A stretch of 64,000 bases of DNA. Source: Pseudomonas spelaei. GTDB taxonomy: Bacteria > Pseudomonadota > Gammaproteobacteria > Pseudomonadales > Pseudomonadaceae. Where the stretch lies: NCBI RefSeq assembly GCF_009724245.1, contig NZ_WNNK01000012.1:62001-126000 (forward strand), in the 5' to 3' direction. The notes beneath the pieces are model-generated. The model saw only the letters and a program-made list of their open reading frames with translations, was not told the origin of the DNA and searched no databases. Below are positions 34,132 through 42,755 of the stretch, piece by piece; position 1 is the first letter of the stretch; each line of letters starts with the position of its first letter. Both the position numbers and the translations under genes were made by a program.

Positions 34132-34827
34132 ATGACCCACTACGTATTCACCCCCGCTGAAACACCGTCACTCGCTATCGAGGGGCTCGGTGCTCGTTTC
34201 CCGCTGCGCCGAGTGTTCTGTGTGGGGCGCAACTACAGCGAGCACGCCCGTGAAATGGGGCATGACCCGGACCGTGAACCGCCCTTCTTTTTCATGAAAC
34301 CAGCGGATGCGGTGGTTGCTGCGCAGGGCGTGATCGCCTATCCGCCGTTGACCGCCGATTTGCACCACGAAGTCGAACTGGTGGTGGCCATCGGCAAGGG
34401 TGGGGTGGATATCGCTGTCGAAGACGCTTTTGCACATATCTGGGGTTATGGCGTGGGCATCGACCTGACCCGCCGCGACCTTCAGGCCCAGGCCAAAAAA
34501 CTGTCGCGGCCTTGGGAATGGGCCAAGGCCTTCGATGAGTCGGCGCCATGTACGGCGCTGCGTCCGGTGAGTGTGGTGGGTCATCCCGCAAGCGGGCGAA
34601 TCTGGCTCAAGGTTAATGGTGAGCAACGCCAGGTGGGCGATCTTGCGGATCAGATCTGGTCGGTCAGCGAGGTGATCAGTCATGCTTCCAGGTCCGTGGC
34701 ATTGAAGGCCGGCGACCTGATCTTCACGGGCACTCCGGCGGGCGTCGGTGCGCTGCAGCCGGGGGATGTGGTCACCGCCGGGATCGAAGGGATTGGCGAG
34801 TTGAGCTTCACCCTCGCTCAGGGTTGA
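34132..34827 (+). CDS. fumarylacetoacetate hydrolase-family enzyme
   Basis: The 231-residue protein has the FAH core: VFCVGRNYSEHAREMG, PPFFFMKPADAV, and the metal ligands in LHHEVELVVAIGKGG (Glu-x-Glu), with VGIDLTRRDLQ and DLIFTGTPAGVGALQPGD. It matches the short FAHD1/ycgM-like proteins that hydrolyse acylpyruvates or decarboxylate oxaloacetate. The start has AGGCAGG upstream. An AraC regulator gene follows 36 bases later on the same strand, so they may be co-expressed. Confidence 0.9.
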   Translation: MTHYVFTPAETPSLAIEGLGARFPLRRVFCVGRNYSEHAREMGHDPDREPPFFFMKPADAVVAAQGVIAYPPLTADLHHEVELVVAIGKGGVDIAVEDAFAHIWGYGVGIDLTRRDLQAQAKKLSRPWEWAKAFDESAPCTALRPVSVVGHPASGRIWLKVNGEQRQVGDLADQIWSVSEVISHASRSVALKAGDLIFTGTPAGVGALQPGDVVTAGIEGIGELSFTLAQG

Positions 34828-34863
34828 CGCTACAGTGGGGCCCAGGCAACCCGAGAGACGTTT

Positions 34864-35775
34864 ATGCCCGGCACCCGCGTCACCACCTACGGCATGGCAC
34901 AACGCAGCGACCGCCCCGATTTCTACATCCGCGACAAGCGGGGCAGGGCGGCGCTGACCAGTCCTCATCGCCACGAATACTTCCAGATCCAGATCAACCT
35001 GGGCGGCGACACCGTGCAGCACATCGGCGGCGCCGTGCGCCCGTTCCCGAAGCAGGCCCTGGCATTTATCCTGCCCCACCGCCTGCATGTGATTCCCCAC
35101 CCCGAAGACGGCGACTTCATGCTGATCAATTTCAGCCAGGGGTTCTTTCTGCCGCAACTGACCTGCGATCCCCTGGACCTGGAAGACATCCCCATCGGCC
35201 AGGCGCCGGAACTGTCACCGTTTCGCTTTCAGGAACACATCGACTTCATCCTCGGCGACGCTGCATTTGAGGAGGTGAAAGCCTGCCTGGAACAGATGCG
35301 CACGCTGGACGCCCACCGCAGCTTCGGTGCCCGGGAGCGGCTCAAGGGTTGCCTGTTTCAACTGATCGGCCTGGTGTGCCAGCAGTACGCCGAGCCGCTC
35401 CAGGCCTTTGCCGCCAACAATGCCACCCGGCGTGGCCGCAAGGATGCACTGGCCCGTGTTCAGAGCTACCTGCGCGATCATCTGCATGAACCCTCGCTTA
35501 ACCTGAGCGATGCGGCGGCGGCCGCCTTCCTGTCGCCCAACTACTTGACCCATCTGCTGCGCAAGGAAACCGGCAAGCCCTTTTCTCAACTGGTGCTCGA
35601 CCGACGGATGCAACTGGCCCGCACGCTGCTGCTCAATGGCTCGCAGAGGATTGGCCAGATTGCCCATGGTTGTGGTTTTACTGATGAGGCCTACTTCTCC
35701 CGATGTTTTCGCAAGGCCCATGGGGCGCCGCCGGGGCAGTTCAGGAAGCGCCAGGGCGAAAGCCCCGCGACGTAA
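34864..35775 (+). CDS. AraC-family transcriptional regulator
   Basis: The 303-residue protein has an N-terminal cupin-type sensor (RHEYFQIQINLGGDTVQHIGG and LAFILPHRLHVIPHPE) and a C-terminal double helix-turn-helix from about residue 200 (NLSDAAAAAFLSPNYLTHLL, then RIGQIAHGCGFTDEAYFSRC and FRKAHGAPPGQFRK). The effector is unknown. It probably controls the FAH gene before it or genes in trans. Confidence 0.9.
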   Translation: MPGTRVTTYGMAQRSDRPDFYIRDKRGRAALTSPHRHEYFQIQINLGGDTVQHIGGAVRPFPKQALAFILPHRLHVIPHPEDGDFMLINFSQGFFLPQLTCDPLDLEDIPIGQAPELSPFRFQEHIDFILGDAAFEEVKACLEQMRTLDAHRSFGARERLKGCLFQLIGLVCQQYAEPLQAFAANNATRRGRKDALARVQSYLRDHLHEPSLNLSDAAAAAFLSPNYLTHLLRKETGKPFSQLVLDRRMQLARTLLLNGSQRIGQIAHGCGFTDEAYFSRCFRKAHGAPPGQFRKRQGESPAT

Positions 35776-35930
35776 CCCAGGGCTTCAAGCACGTGCCATA
35801 CGGCTCAATTACAAATCCACGACAATCATTCTGTTTATTCGCGTGTATCCAATTCTCTACAATCAGACGCTTGTGTGGAGCAGGGTCTGTATGGATACGC
35901 TGAATGAGCAGTACAGGGTGCAATGAGGTC

Positions 35931-36182
35931 ATGAGCCAGCACGAACCCCCGCCTGTCGAGACGAGTGGCAATAGCTTGCTCTACTTTGTCGTCGGGGTGC
36001 TGTGTGTTGCGGTTTTGTTGGGGATCTATTTCGTTCGGCTCAATGCCCAGGTTGACCAGCAACGAATGCAAGACGCCGAACGCTTGGTGCTCTGCCGCCG
36101 GGTTGAAAGCCTGACCCCAGGCGCGCTGGACAAACCTGACGTGTGTAAATACGTGAGGGAACGTGCATCCACCTCCCAATAG
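35931..36182 (+). CDS. small single-pass membrane protein
   Basis: The 83-residue protein has one membrane segment (SLLYFVVGVLCVAVLLGIYF, about residues 15-34) with a short N-terminal tail rich in Pro/Glu and a C-terminal polar part with two Cys (VLCRRVE, DVCKYVRE). An in-frame ATG at 35904 would add nine residues. GAGG lies close to the chosen start. The family is not recognised. It could be a small inner-membrane protein anchored with the polar end in the periplasm. Confidence 0.5.
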   Translation: MSQHEPPPVETSGNSLLYFVVGVLCVAVLLGIYFVRLNAQVDQQRMQDAERLVLCRRVESLTPGALDKPDVCKYVRERASTSQ

Positions 36183-36286
36183 GCAGTTATTCAGTCCGGA
36201 CATAAGCACTGAAGTAAACAGTCTTTAAGTCCGGCATGAGTGCCCCGCTATAGTCGGCCCTCGTGTCGACTTGAGAAGCCCGCCCC

Positions 36287-36745
36287 ATGTCCAAATCCTC
36301 TGAACAGTTTGAATCCTTGCGCCAGGACATTGATGCCCTGGCCGAACGCCTGGGCGTCAGCTCCATTCTGATCATGCGTTCATTGCCCCAGCACATGCAG
36401 GTCGAAGCCTCCGCCGGCCGCCATGAAGACACTTACCCGATTGGCGCTCAAGGGCAGAAAAGCAGCCTGGCGGAGAACGGCCAAGCCTTGTATTGCGAGC
36501 GTGTGGTGGACATCGCAGGCCCCCTGTACGTCAAGGATTCGCGCCTGGAAGCTGATTGGGCGGGTAACGAAGACGAAGTGGAGTTTGGCCTGAGCAACTA
36601 CCTCGGTTACCCGGTGCGCGGTCCGGACGGCGAGGTCTATGGCACGGTGTGCGCATTGCATGAAGAGGCCAAGGCATACACACCTGAAGAGCACGCTGCA
36701 CTGGATGAACTACGGGCCAAGGTCGAAGCCATTCTGGCCCGTTAA
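36287..36745 (+). CDS. GAF-domain protein
   Basis: The 152-residue protein is almost only a GAF domain: SSILIMRSLPQHMQVEASAG, the ligand pocket region with YCERVVDIAGPLYVKDSR, and FGLSNYLGYPVRGPDGEVYG followed by TVCALHEEAKAYTPEE. GAF domains bind cyclic nucleotides, bilins or other small molecules and sense redox state. With no output domain it would act alone or in trans. GAAGCC precedes the ATG weakly. Confidence 0.75.
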   Translation: MSKSSEQFESLRQDIDALAERLGVSSILIMRSLPQHMQVEASAGRHEDTYPIGAQGQKSSLAENGQALYCERVVDIAGPLYVKDSRLEADWAGNEDEVEFGLSNYLGYPVRGPDGEVYGTVCALHEEAKAYTPEEHAALDELRAKVEAILAR

Positions 36746-36957
36746 TAACCTGATAGTTACTAAGGAATACGCGCTACAAGTTTGTCTAACTTGCACCAAA
36801 AAGTGGCATTAAAACTTCCAGCCGCCTTAAAAAATATGTGGTTATTGAATGACTTAGCGCTGTTTTAATCCGACGAAAGGCATGAAATCATCTTGTTACA
36901 AGTTTTCCCGAACGGTATTATTGCCCTGCGTTCACCTCCCACGGTTTATGCATTTTT

Positions 36958-36995
36958 AAATCCCAAGTTTCCATCAGCTACTTGGGATTTTTTTT
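36958..36995 (+). terminator. Rho-independent terminator
   Basis: AAATCCCAAGT and ACTTGGGATTT form a perfect 11-base-pair stem, followed by a run of T. It lies about 210 bases after the GAF gene and just before the GGDEF remnant; an A-run on its other side makes it usable in both directions. Confidence 0.85.
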
Positions 36996-37022
36996 GCCCG
37001 CGATTTGACAGGTATTGAAGCG

Positions 37023-37343
37023 TTACTCTTCAACCCACACGTCGAACTCTGCCCGCATCCGCCCATTGCGCTTGGCCTGATACAGCAATTTGTCGACAGC
37101 CTCGACAAAGGCCAATGAATGGCCTTGGTTGACTCCAGCAGGGTCCTGTATACGGCGCTGCCGGGTTCGCTCGGGTTGTCGATGCCCATGCGGGACGCTC
37201 TGGGTGGGTACAAAAGCCAAGAGCATCTGGTGGGGGGCGCCAGGTATCAAGGACTTCCCATCTGATTGGATCAGAAGCCGTGATGTGGTTTTTTTGACGT
37301 CAGTGAGGCAACGATTTCTATGGGAATGTGGGGTAGCTAACAC
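37023..37343 (-). pseudogene. remnant of a GGDEF (diguanylate cyclase) gene
   Basis: The last 30 codons read AFVEAVDKLLYQAKRNGRM and RAEF, the helix that ends GGDEF domains (usually ADxALYxAKxxGRN). Upstream codons in this frame are unnatural, while another minus frame contains MGIDNPSEPGSAVY, so the gene is both truncated and frameshifted. No GGDEF signature itself remains. It should be inactive. The remnant lies near the repeat element at 37.7 kb, which suggests rearrangement here. Confidence 0.55.
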
Positions 37344-37432
37344 TTTCGTGCTAATTGTGCGGGCGAAGTCGCAAAGCTCATCTAACCTAGACGGATCCAG
37401 TCTGCCGAGTCAGGTTCAGGGAGGGTGCCATC

Positions 37433-37681
37433 ATGATCTCGATTGTCGAGTTTCGCCGGATTATGGCGTCCGGGTTTCTGCCCTTGGCGTGTGATTGCAC
37501 GGTGAATCATGATGGGTCTTTGCGGATCAGTGTTTTTGAACCTGAATCCGGGCGGGTTGATTTGTTGCTCACGGGGGTTTCCACTGAAGGGTTGGACAGT
37601 GTTCGTTCTGTTTCCAATCTGATTGGTGAGTTGCGTACGGAGATCAAGGCTGGGCGCAGGGGGTTTGCTGCGGTTGGGTAG
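37433..37681 (+). CDS. DUF1652-family protein
   Basis: The 82-residue protein begins MISIVEFRRIMASGFLPLAC and includes DCTVNHDGSLRISVFEPESGRV and LLTGVSTEGLDSVRSVSNLI with ELRTEI. This matches a Pseudomonas-restricted DUF1652 family of unknown function. AGGGAGGG lies seven bases before the ATG. The stop is just before the large palindromic element. Confidence 0.8.
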   Translation: MISIVEFRRIMASGFLPLACDCTVNHDGSLRISVFEPESGRVDLLLTGVSTEGLDSVRSVSNLIGELRTEIKAGRRGFAAVG

Positions 37682-37682
37682 A

Positions 37683-38665
37683 GGGCATATCCGTTGTTGC
37701 GGTAACGGCGGCTATTGGTTCCGCTCTTACAGCGGGTCACTTTGGAAAAGCCCCAAAGTAACCAAAAGGCTCTTGCCCCACCACTCGGTGCCTCGCTGTG
37801 GCTCGGCATGCCCTCACTCCGGCATTGCTCCGTGGGCCGCCGCAATGGGCCATCCCTGGCCCAGTGCGGCTAAACCGGCGTCCTGCCGGTTTACCCACGG
37901 ACCAATGCCTGCGTTCGGCCAGCGTGGTTTAACGGGGCGCCTAAGATCAAAGTCAAAAGCAGATCAAGAGCACAGCGGCCTACCGGCCGGCTTGAGTGGT
38001 GTGAAGCAAAGGCAAGATCAAAAGCGGGTATGGTCGACTGTGGGAGTTGGCTTGCCTGCGATGGCCATGGGTATCTACACATCTTTTGAATCCTGCGAAA
38101 ACCCTGTAGCCGCTGCCGAGGCACGAGGCTGCGATGGGCTGCGTAGCGGCCCCTAGGGCGGTCCTGCGGACCGCATCGCAGCCTCGTGCCTCGGCAGCGG
38201 CTACAAAAATCAGGCGCCTGCGCAATTGTGTAGATACCTATGCTGCGATGGCATCACCTCGGTGTTCCTGAAAGACCGAGTTGCTTGCATCGCAGGCAAG
38301 CCAGCTCCCACAGAAAAGCAGATCTGCTTTCGCTCTGGCCCTTGCTTTTGCTTCTACCACTCAGGTCGGCTTTCAGGCCGCCGTGCTTTTGATTTTGATC
38401 TTAGGCGCCCCGTTAAACCACGCTGGCCGAACGCAGGTATTACGCAGTGGGTATCCCGGCATGGATGCCGGGATAGCCGCGTTGGGCCATGGATGGCCCG
38501 TCGCGGCGGCCCACGGAGTAATGCCGGAGTGAGGGCACACCGAGCCTAGGCGAGGTGCCGAGTGGTGGGGCAAGAGCCTTTTGGTTACTTTTGGGCTCTT
38601 TTCAAAAGTGACCCGCTGTAAGAGCGGAACCAATAGTCGCCGTTACCGCAGCAACGGATATGCCC
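37683..38665. repeat. nested palindromic element of about 980 bp
   Basis: The left half reads inward GGGCATATCCGTTG...TTGGTTCCGCTCTTACAGCG and the right half is its imperfect complement, ending CGCAGCAACGGATATGCCC. Paired stretches include TTGGTTCCGC/GCGGAACCAA, GGCGCCTAAGATCAA with its complement, and inner arms built on TGGGAGTTGGCTTGCCTGCGA and its near-complement. The outermost arms are about 280 bases each. The centre is the stem at 38105-38205. It lies between the DUF1652 gene and phzG, and reads like a REP/MITE-type multi-copy intergenic element of fluorescent pseudomonads; no ORF in it is credible. Confidence 0.8.
38105..38205. repeat. central perfect inverted repeat of the palindromic element
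   Basis: Two 31-base arms (38105-38135 and 38175-38205) are perfectly complementary and surround a 39-base loop that itself contains a GGCGGTCCTGCGGACC-like pairing. It forms the tip of the larger nested palindrome. Confidence 0.85.
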
Positions 38666-38702
38666 CCCACCACAGCCAATCTCCCGCAGCCCCCCAAACT
38701 AC

Positions 38703-39371
38703 TCAGGGCTGCAAACGCCGCACCTTCCAGCCCATATCGCCACGGTCATACCGCAACCGCTCATGCAACCGCTCCTGCCCATTCCCCCAAAACTCCAGCG
38801 ATTCAAGCCGCAACTCAAACACACAATACCCCTCGGGACGCGGCAGCGGACCCTGAACCTCGGCCAGTGCCCTGGCAGCGTCGCGCATGGCCTGAACATC
38901 CTTCAATTCTTCACTCTGGCGGGACACCGATGACATCGGATGCGTGGCATAAGGGCGCTTCAGCCACGCCTCATCAGCCTTGGCATCCGGCAAGCGCACG
39001 GCCTGGCCATTGAGGATGATCTGCTGACTGGTTTCACGCCAATACAACACCCCCGAGGCCCACGGGTTACGCGCCAGTTCGCGGCCTTTCTGGCTGCCGG
39101 CATGGGTGCTGAACAGCACCCCGGTGTCGCTGACCTCACTGATCACCACGATGCGCGTAGAGGGTCGGCCCTGGCTGTCGACGGTGGCCAACGCCAGCGC
39201 CTTGGGTTCGCGGATGCCCACGCGCCGCGCGCGCTCCAGCCAGTTGCGCAGCACGCTCATGGGATCGGCGGGCAGCGTCTGGTACTCGGGGAACGGCGCA
39301 TCCAGTGTGCCAGTGAGGGATTCCGACATGCCTTTACCCAACAATGGCTTGCCTTGTACTGAACTGTTCAT
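38703..39371 (-). CDS. phzG: PhzG, FMN-dependent phenazine-forming oxidase
   Basis: The 222-residue protein matches PhzG of phenazine-producing pseudomonads almost throughout, with the PdxH-like flavin fold: PKALALATVDSQGRPSTRIV, VLFSTHAGSQKGRELARNP, and the C-terminal FWGNGQERLHERLRYDR. It oxidises the tricyclic product of PhzA/B to give phenazine-1-carboxylate (or -1,6-dicarboxylate). It is the last gene of phzABCDEFG and overlaps phzF by 4 bases (ATGA). No terminator with T-tract is obvious; the palindromic element starts 37 bases after the stop. Confidence 0.95.
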   Translation of the reverse strand: MNSSVQGKPLLGKGMSESLTGTLDAPFPEYQTLPADPMSVLRNWLERARRVGIREPKALALATVDSQGRPSTRIVVISEVSDTGVLFSTHAGSQKGRELARNPWASGVLYWRETSQQIILNGQAVRLPDAKADEAWLKRPYATHPMSSVSRQSEELKDVQAMRDAARALAEVQGPLPRPEGYCVFELRLESLEFWGNGQERLHERLRYDRGDMGWKVRRLQP

Positions 39372-40204
39372 AGAACGATGGTCCCCCGTCCAAACGTGAC
39401 GCCATTGCCTGATACTTCGACCCGCGTCAGTTGATCGGCGCGGCCCTCAGCCCTGGCGAACATCAGCGAAGGGCGGCCGATTTCCACGCCCTGGAGAATC
39501 TCGACCTGCTGGCCGAACTCGATCTGGCCATGGCGCGCCAGATGAATCGCCAAGGGCCCGGCAGCGGAGCCCGTGGCTGCATCCTCGACTACGCCATAGG
39601 CCGGCGAGAACATCCGGCTGCGCCAACGCCGTCCTGCGCCGGCAAAACAGTTGATGGCCATGTCGTGAAAGCTGGACAGGGCACGATGGTCAGGGTGCAG
39701 GGCCGACAACGCGGCGATGCTCGGCAGGCCGACAAACACATGGCGCGGGCCGTTGTGATAGATCTCGATGGGAAAGGTCGAGTCGCTGATGCCCAGAGCC
39801 TTGAGCAATTCGATGTCGCGGCCCAGGGCTGTCCAGGTCGGTATCGGCTGGTCCATGCTGGCGGCGATGACGCTGCCGTTCTGGCGCTCCAGTTCAAAGG
39901 CGATGGTGCCCATCTGGGTTTCCAGGTACAGCCGGTGATTGTCGGTGTGTGCACCCAGGGCAATGGCTGTGCCCAGCAACGGGTGCCCGGCGAAGGGCAG
40001 TTCGTTGACCGGGGTGAAAATCCGGATCAGCGCATCACCGCCGTTACGTGGCTTGAGCACGAAGGTGGTTTCCGACAGGTTCATCTCCCGGGCGATGCGT
40101 TGCATTTGCGGGGCCGGCAAGTCATCGGCGTCAAAGAATACCGCGACCGGGTTGCCTTCCAGCGGGACGCTGGCAAAGGCGTCGATGATGACGTATTTGT
40201 GCAT
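39368..40204 (-). CDS. phzF: PhzF, trans-2,3-dihydro-3-hydroxyanthranilate isomerase
   Basis: The 278-residue protein has the diaminopimelate-epimerase-like double fold. The catalytic Glu45 lies in MNLSETTFV and the substrate region in FTPVNELPFAGHPLLG; GVVEDAATGSAAGPLA is the second-domain signature. It isomerises DHHA to the aminoketone used by PhzA/B. The start is the ATG at 40204, two bases after the phzE stop; a frame extends to 40573 but overlaps phzE. GGGAGATAACC precedes it. Confidence 0.95.
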   Translation of the reverse strand: MHKYVIIDAFASVPLEGNPVAVFFDADDLPAPQMQRIAREMNLSETTFVLKPRNGGDALIRIFTPVNELPFAGHPLLGTAIALGAHTDNHRLYLETQMGTIAFELERQNGSVIAASMDQPIPTWTALGRDIELLKALGISDSTFPIEIYHNGPRHVFVGLPSIAALSALHPDHRALSSFHDMAINCFAGAGRRWRSRMFSPAYGVVEDAATGSAAGPLAIHLARHGQIEFGQQVEILQGVEIGRPSLMFARAEGRADQLTRVEVSGNGVTFGRGTIVL

Positions 40205-40206
40205 GG

Positions 40207-42120
40207 TTATCTCCCGGCGGCCGAAGCGTTGCTGTCGACAGGTGTGTGGATAAGGGCATGGCGCAGCAGGTCGGCGATGATGCGTGGGCCTTCCTGGGTC
40301 AGCAGTGACTCGGCATGAAACTGCATGGAGGCAAACGACGGCCCACGCAAGGCATGTACCTCGCCGGTCGCGCTGTCGCGGCTGATCTCGACGGTGCCGA
40401 TGCCGTTGATGTCCAGGCGGTCGCTCGAACTTTGGGCGGCGAAGGTGTTGTAGAAACCCACCCGTTCGGCGTTGCCAAACAGGTCGATTTGTTTTTGTAC
40501 GCCCTGGTTGGGAACGGCTTTGCGTTGCAGCTCCAGGCCCAGGCACAGGCTCAGCACCTGATGACTCAGGCACACCGCAAGAAACGGCCGTTGCTGGCTG
40601 AGCAAGGAGCGGATGGCCACGTGCAGGTGGTCAATTTTCGGCAGATGGATATCGCTCGGGTTACCGGGGCCTGGGCCCATGATCACCAGGTCGTAACCGT
40701 CAAAGCTGTACTCGTCGCTGAAGCTGCACACGGTCACTACCAGGCCCAGTGCCCTCATCTGCTTGGCGATCATCGAGGTGAAGGTGTCTTCGGCGTCGAC
40801 GATCAGCACCTGGCGGCCACTGAAATCGGCCTGGATCTGTTGTCGCTGCTGGCTGTCCATCAACCAGAAGTCCGAGACATAAGCGTTACGACTGGCCAGC
40901 GCCGCACGCACTTGCAAGTGGTTGCCGAAGCGTGAGGGCGCCTGGTTTTTCAGGGCGCCAATCAGGCCGGCGGCCTTGGCCCGGCTTTCGGCGGCCTCGG
41001 TCATCGGTTCGGAATGGCGCACGATGGTCGAGCCCACGCTGATCCGCACTTGGCCGCTGCTATCGATGTCGGCGGTGCGAATCAGGATCGCTGAGTCCAG
41101 GGAGCGTCCGCCCTTGCCATCGTTGCCGATCAGCGCGGCCATGCCGCTGTAGTACGCGCGGCCTTGCGGTTCATAACGCTGGATCACCCGGCAGGCGCTT
41201 TCCAGCGGGCTGCCGGTGACGGTGGGAGCGAACAGGGTTTCGCGCAGGATGTCGCGCACATCGCGACGGGTCTTGCCTTCGATGAAGTACTCGGTGTGGG
41301 CCAGGTGCGCCATTTCTTTGAGGTAAGGACCGAGGACGTGGCCGCCGTCCTCACAAATGCGCGCCATCATTTTCAGCTCTTCATCCACCACCATGTACAG
41401 CTCGTCGGCCTCCTTGCGGTCGGCCAAAAAGTCCATGACCTCCGTCAGATTGGGCCCGGCGGGTGGGTAGCGATAGGTGCCGCTGATGGGGTTCATCACC
41501 GCCAACCCATCCTTGACGCTGATGTGGCGTTCGGGGGATGCCCCCACGAAAGTACGGTTGCCGGTGTGGATGATGAAGGTCCAGTAGACACCTTTCTCCC
41601 GCTCCAGCAGATGACGAAAGAATGACAGCGCACTGGCCGGGCCGTACTCGCTGATCTCGGCCAGGAAGGTGCGCTTGATCACGAAGTTGGCGCCTTCACC
41701 TGAGCCGATTTCGTTGGCGATCACCTGGCTGACGATCTCGGCGTAGCTCGCGTCGCTGAGGTCGAAGCGTTCGCCGTTCAGTTGGATCGGCACGTCGGGC
41801 AGTAGCCCCAGCAACTGTTCGATGCCGATGGATTGCTGCTCGGTGACTCTCATCGCCAGCAGCGGCGAGTGATCGTCCACCGCTTCGAAGCCGCGCTCGG
41901 CAATCTGGCGGTAGGGAATCAGCGTCAGTACGTCCAGGCGAGGTGCGCCGATTGAGGTGGCAGGCAAGTCGATATCGGCCAGGACCTGCGGTTCCGACAT
42001 TTCGCCTATCAGCACATCCAGCAAGCCGGGGCCGTTGGATTCCGGACGGTACAGCAGGGCAAACGGCTCAGGCGTCGGTTGCAGGATGCGTTCCATAAGA
42101 CGGGTGGCGGCTTGGCTCAT
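40207..42120 (-). CDS. phzE: PhzE, 2-amino-2-desoxyisochorismate synthase
   Basis: The 637-residue protein fuses an anthranilate-synthase-type chorismate domain (IKRTFLAEISEYGPASALSF, VMNPISGTYRYPP, VGSTIVRHSEPMTEAA) with a C-terminal glutamine amidotransferase domain (MGPGPGNPSDIHLP, VCLSHQVLSLCLG with nucleophile Cys, and MQFHAESLLT with His/Glu). It converts chorismate and glutamine to ADIC, the committed step of phenazine synthesis. It overlaps phzD by 4 bases, and phzF follows 2 bases later. Confidence 0.97.
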   Translation of the reverse strand: MSQAATRLMERILQPTPEPFALLYRPESNGPGLLDVLIGEMSEPQVLADIDLPATSIGAPRLDVLTLIPYRQIAERGFEAVDDHSPLLAMRVTEQQSIGIEQLLGLLPDVPIQLNGERFDLSDASYAEIVSQVIANEIGSGEGANFVIKRTFLAEISEYGPASALSFFRHLLEREKGVYWTFIIHTGNRTFVGASPERHISVKDGLAVMNPISGTYRYPPAGPNLTEVMDFLADRKEADELYMVVDEELKMMARICEDGGHVLGPYLKEMAHLAHTEYFIEGKTRRDVRDILRETLFAPTVTGSPLESACRVIQRYEPQGRAYYSGMAALIGNDGKGGRSLDSAILIRTADIDSSGQVRISVGSTIVRHSEPMTEAAESRAKAAGLIGALKNQAPSRFGNHLQVRAALASRNAYVSDFWLMDSQQRQQIQADFSGRQVLIVDAEDTFTSMIAKQMRALGLVVTVCSFSDEYSFDGYDLVIMGPGPGNPSDIHLPKIDHLHVAIRSLLSQQRPFLAVCLSHQVLSLCLGLELQRKAVPNQGVQKQIDLFGNAERVGFYNTFAAQSSSDRLDINGIGTVEISRDSATGEVHALRGPSFASMQFHAESLLTQEGPRIIADLLRHALIHTPVDSNASAAGR

Positions 42121-42740
42121 GACACCACCTCATCGGTGGTGATGACCATGGCGCAACGGCTGGCGGCGTATTCAATGGCCATCCAGTGGTGTTCCTTGCT
42201 GAAGTCGGCGATAGCGTCGGCAACGAGGAAGGGCTGGATATCGTTGGAGTAGGCATCCACGGTGGAAATGAGTACCCCGACATGGGCATACACCCCGCAC
42301 AGGATCAACTGATCGCGTTCGTTGGCGCGCATGCGTTCCAGCAGGTCAGAGTTGAAGAACGCACTGTAGCGCCACTTGGTCAGCTGCCAGTCACCGGGCT
42401 CGGGCGTCAGGGCGTCGACCACTTCGCGGTCGGCAGGACTGGCCTTCATGCCGGGGCCCCAGAAGTCCTTGAGCAGCCCGCGTTGCTCCTCGCTCATGCT
42501 GCCAGGTTGGGCGGTGTAGGCCACCGGCACGCCGTTGTCGGTAGCCCATTGGCGAATGCGCGCGGCATTGCTCACCACTTCTTCACGCAAAGCGTCGGGC
42601 AGGGGCCGCAGGAAGTAGCGCTGCATATCATGCACCAACAGCACGGCGCGCTCGGGGTCGATGCTCCATTGCGCGAGGTTGACGGGCAGGTCGCGGGAAG
42701 TAGGCAGGGCATAAGGGATGATCGATGGAATGCCGGTCAT
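42117..42740 (-). CDS. phzD: PhzD, isochorismatase-type hydrolase
   Basis: The 207-residue protein has catalytic Asp38 in VLLVHDMQRYFL, a Lys in LTKWRYSAFFNSDL and the CGVYAHVGVL region, in which Val-Tyr-Ala-His replaces the nucleophilic Cys of other isochorismatase-family hydrolases, as in known PhzD. It hydrolyses ADIC to trans-2,3-dihydro-3-hydroxyanthranilate and pyruvate. It starts 15 bases after the phzC stop. Confidence 0.96.
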   Translation of the reverse strand: MTGIPSIIPYALPTSRDLPVNLAQWSIDPERAVLLVHDMQRYFLRPLPDALREEVVSNAARIRQWATDNGVPVAYTAQPGSMSEEQRGLLKDFWGPGMKASPADREVVDALTPEPGDWQLTKWRYSAFFNSDLLERMRANERDQLILCGVYAHVGVLISTVDAYSNDIQPFLVADAIADFSKEHHWMAIEYAASRCAMVITTDEVVS

Positions 42741-42755
42741 GGCGACAAACTCCAG

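Noticed and set aside
37023..37343. Functional diguanylate cyclase
   Set aside because: No GGDEF motif remains and frames are broken.
40205..40573. Longer phzF with an upstream start
   Set aside because: The extension lies inside phzE and is Arg/Pro-rich; the ATG at 40204 has a binding site and gives the normal PhzF length.
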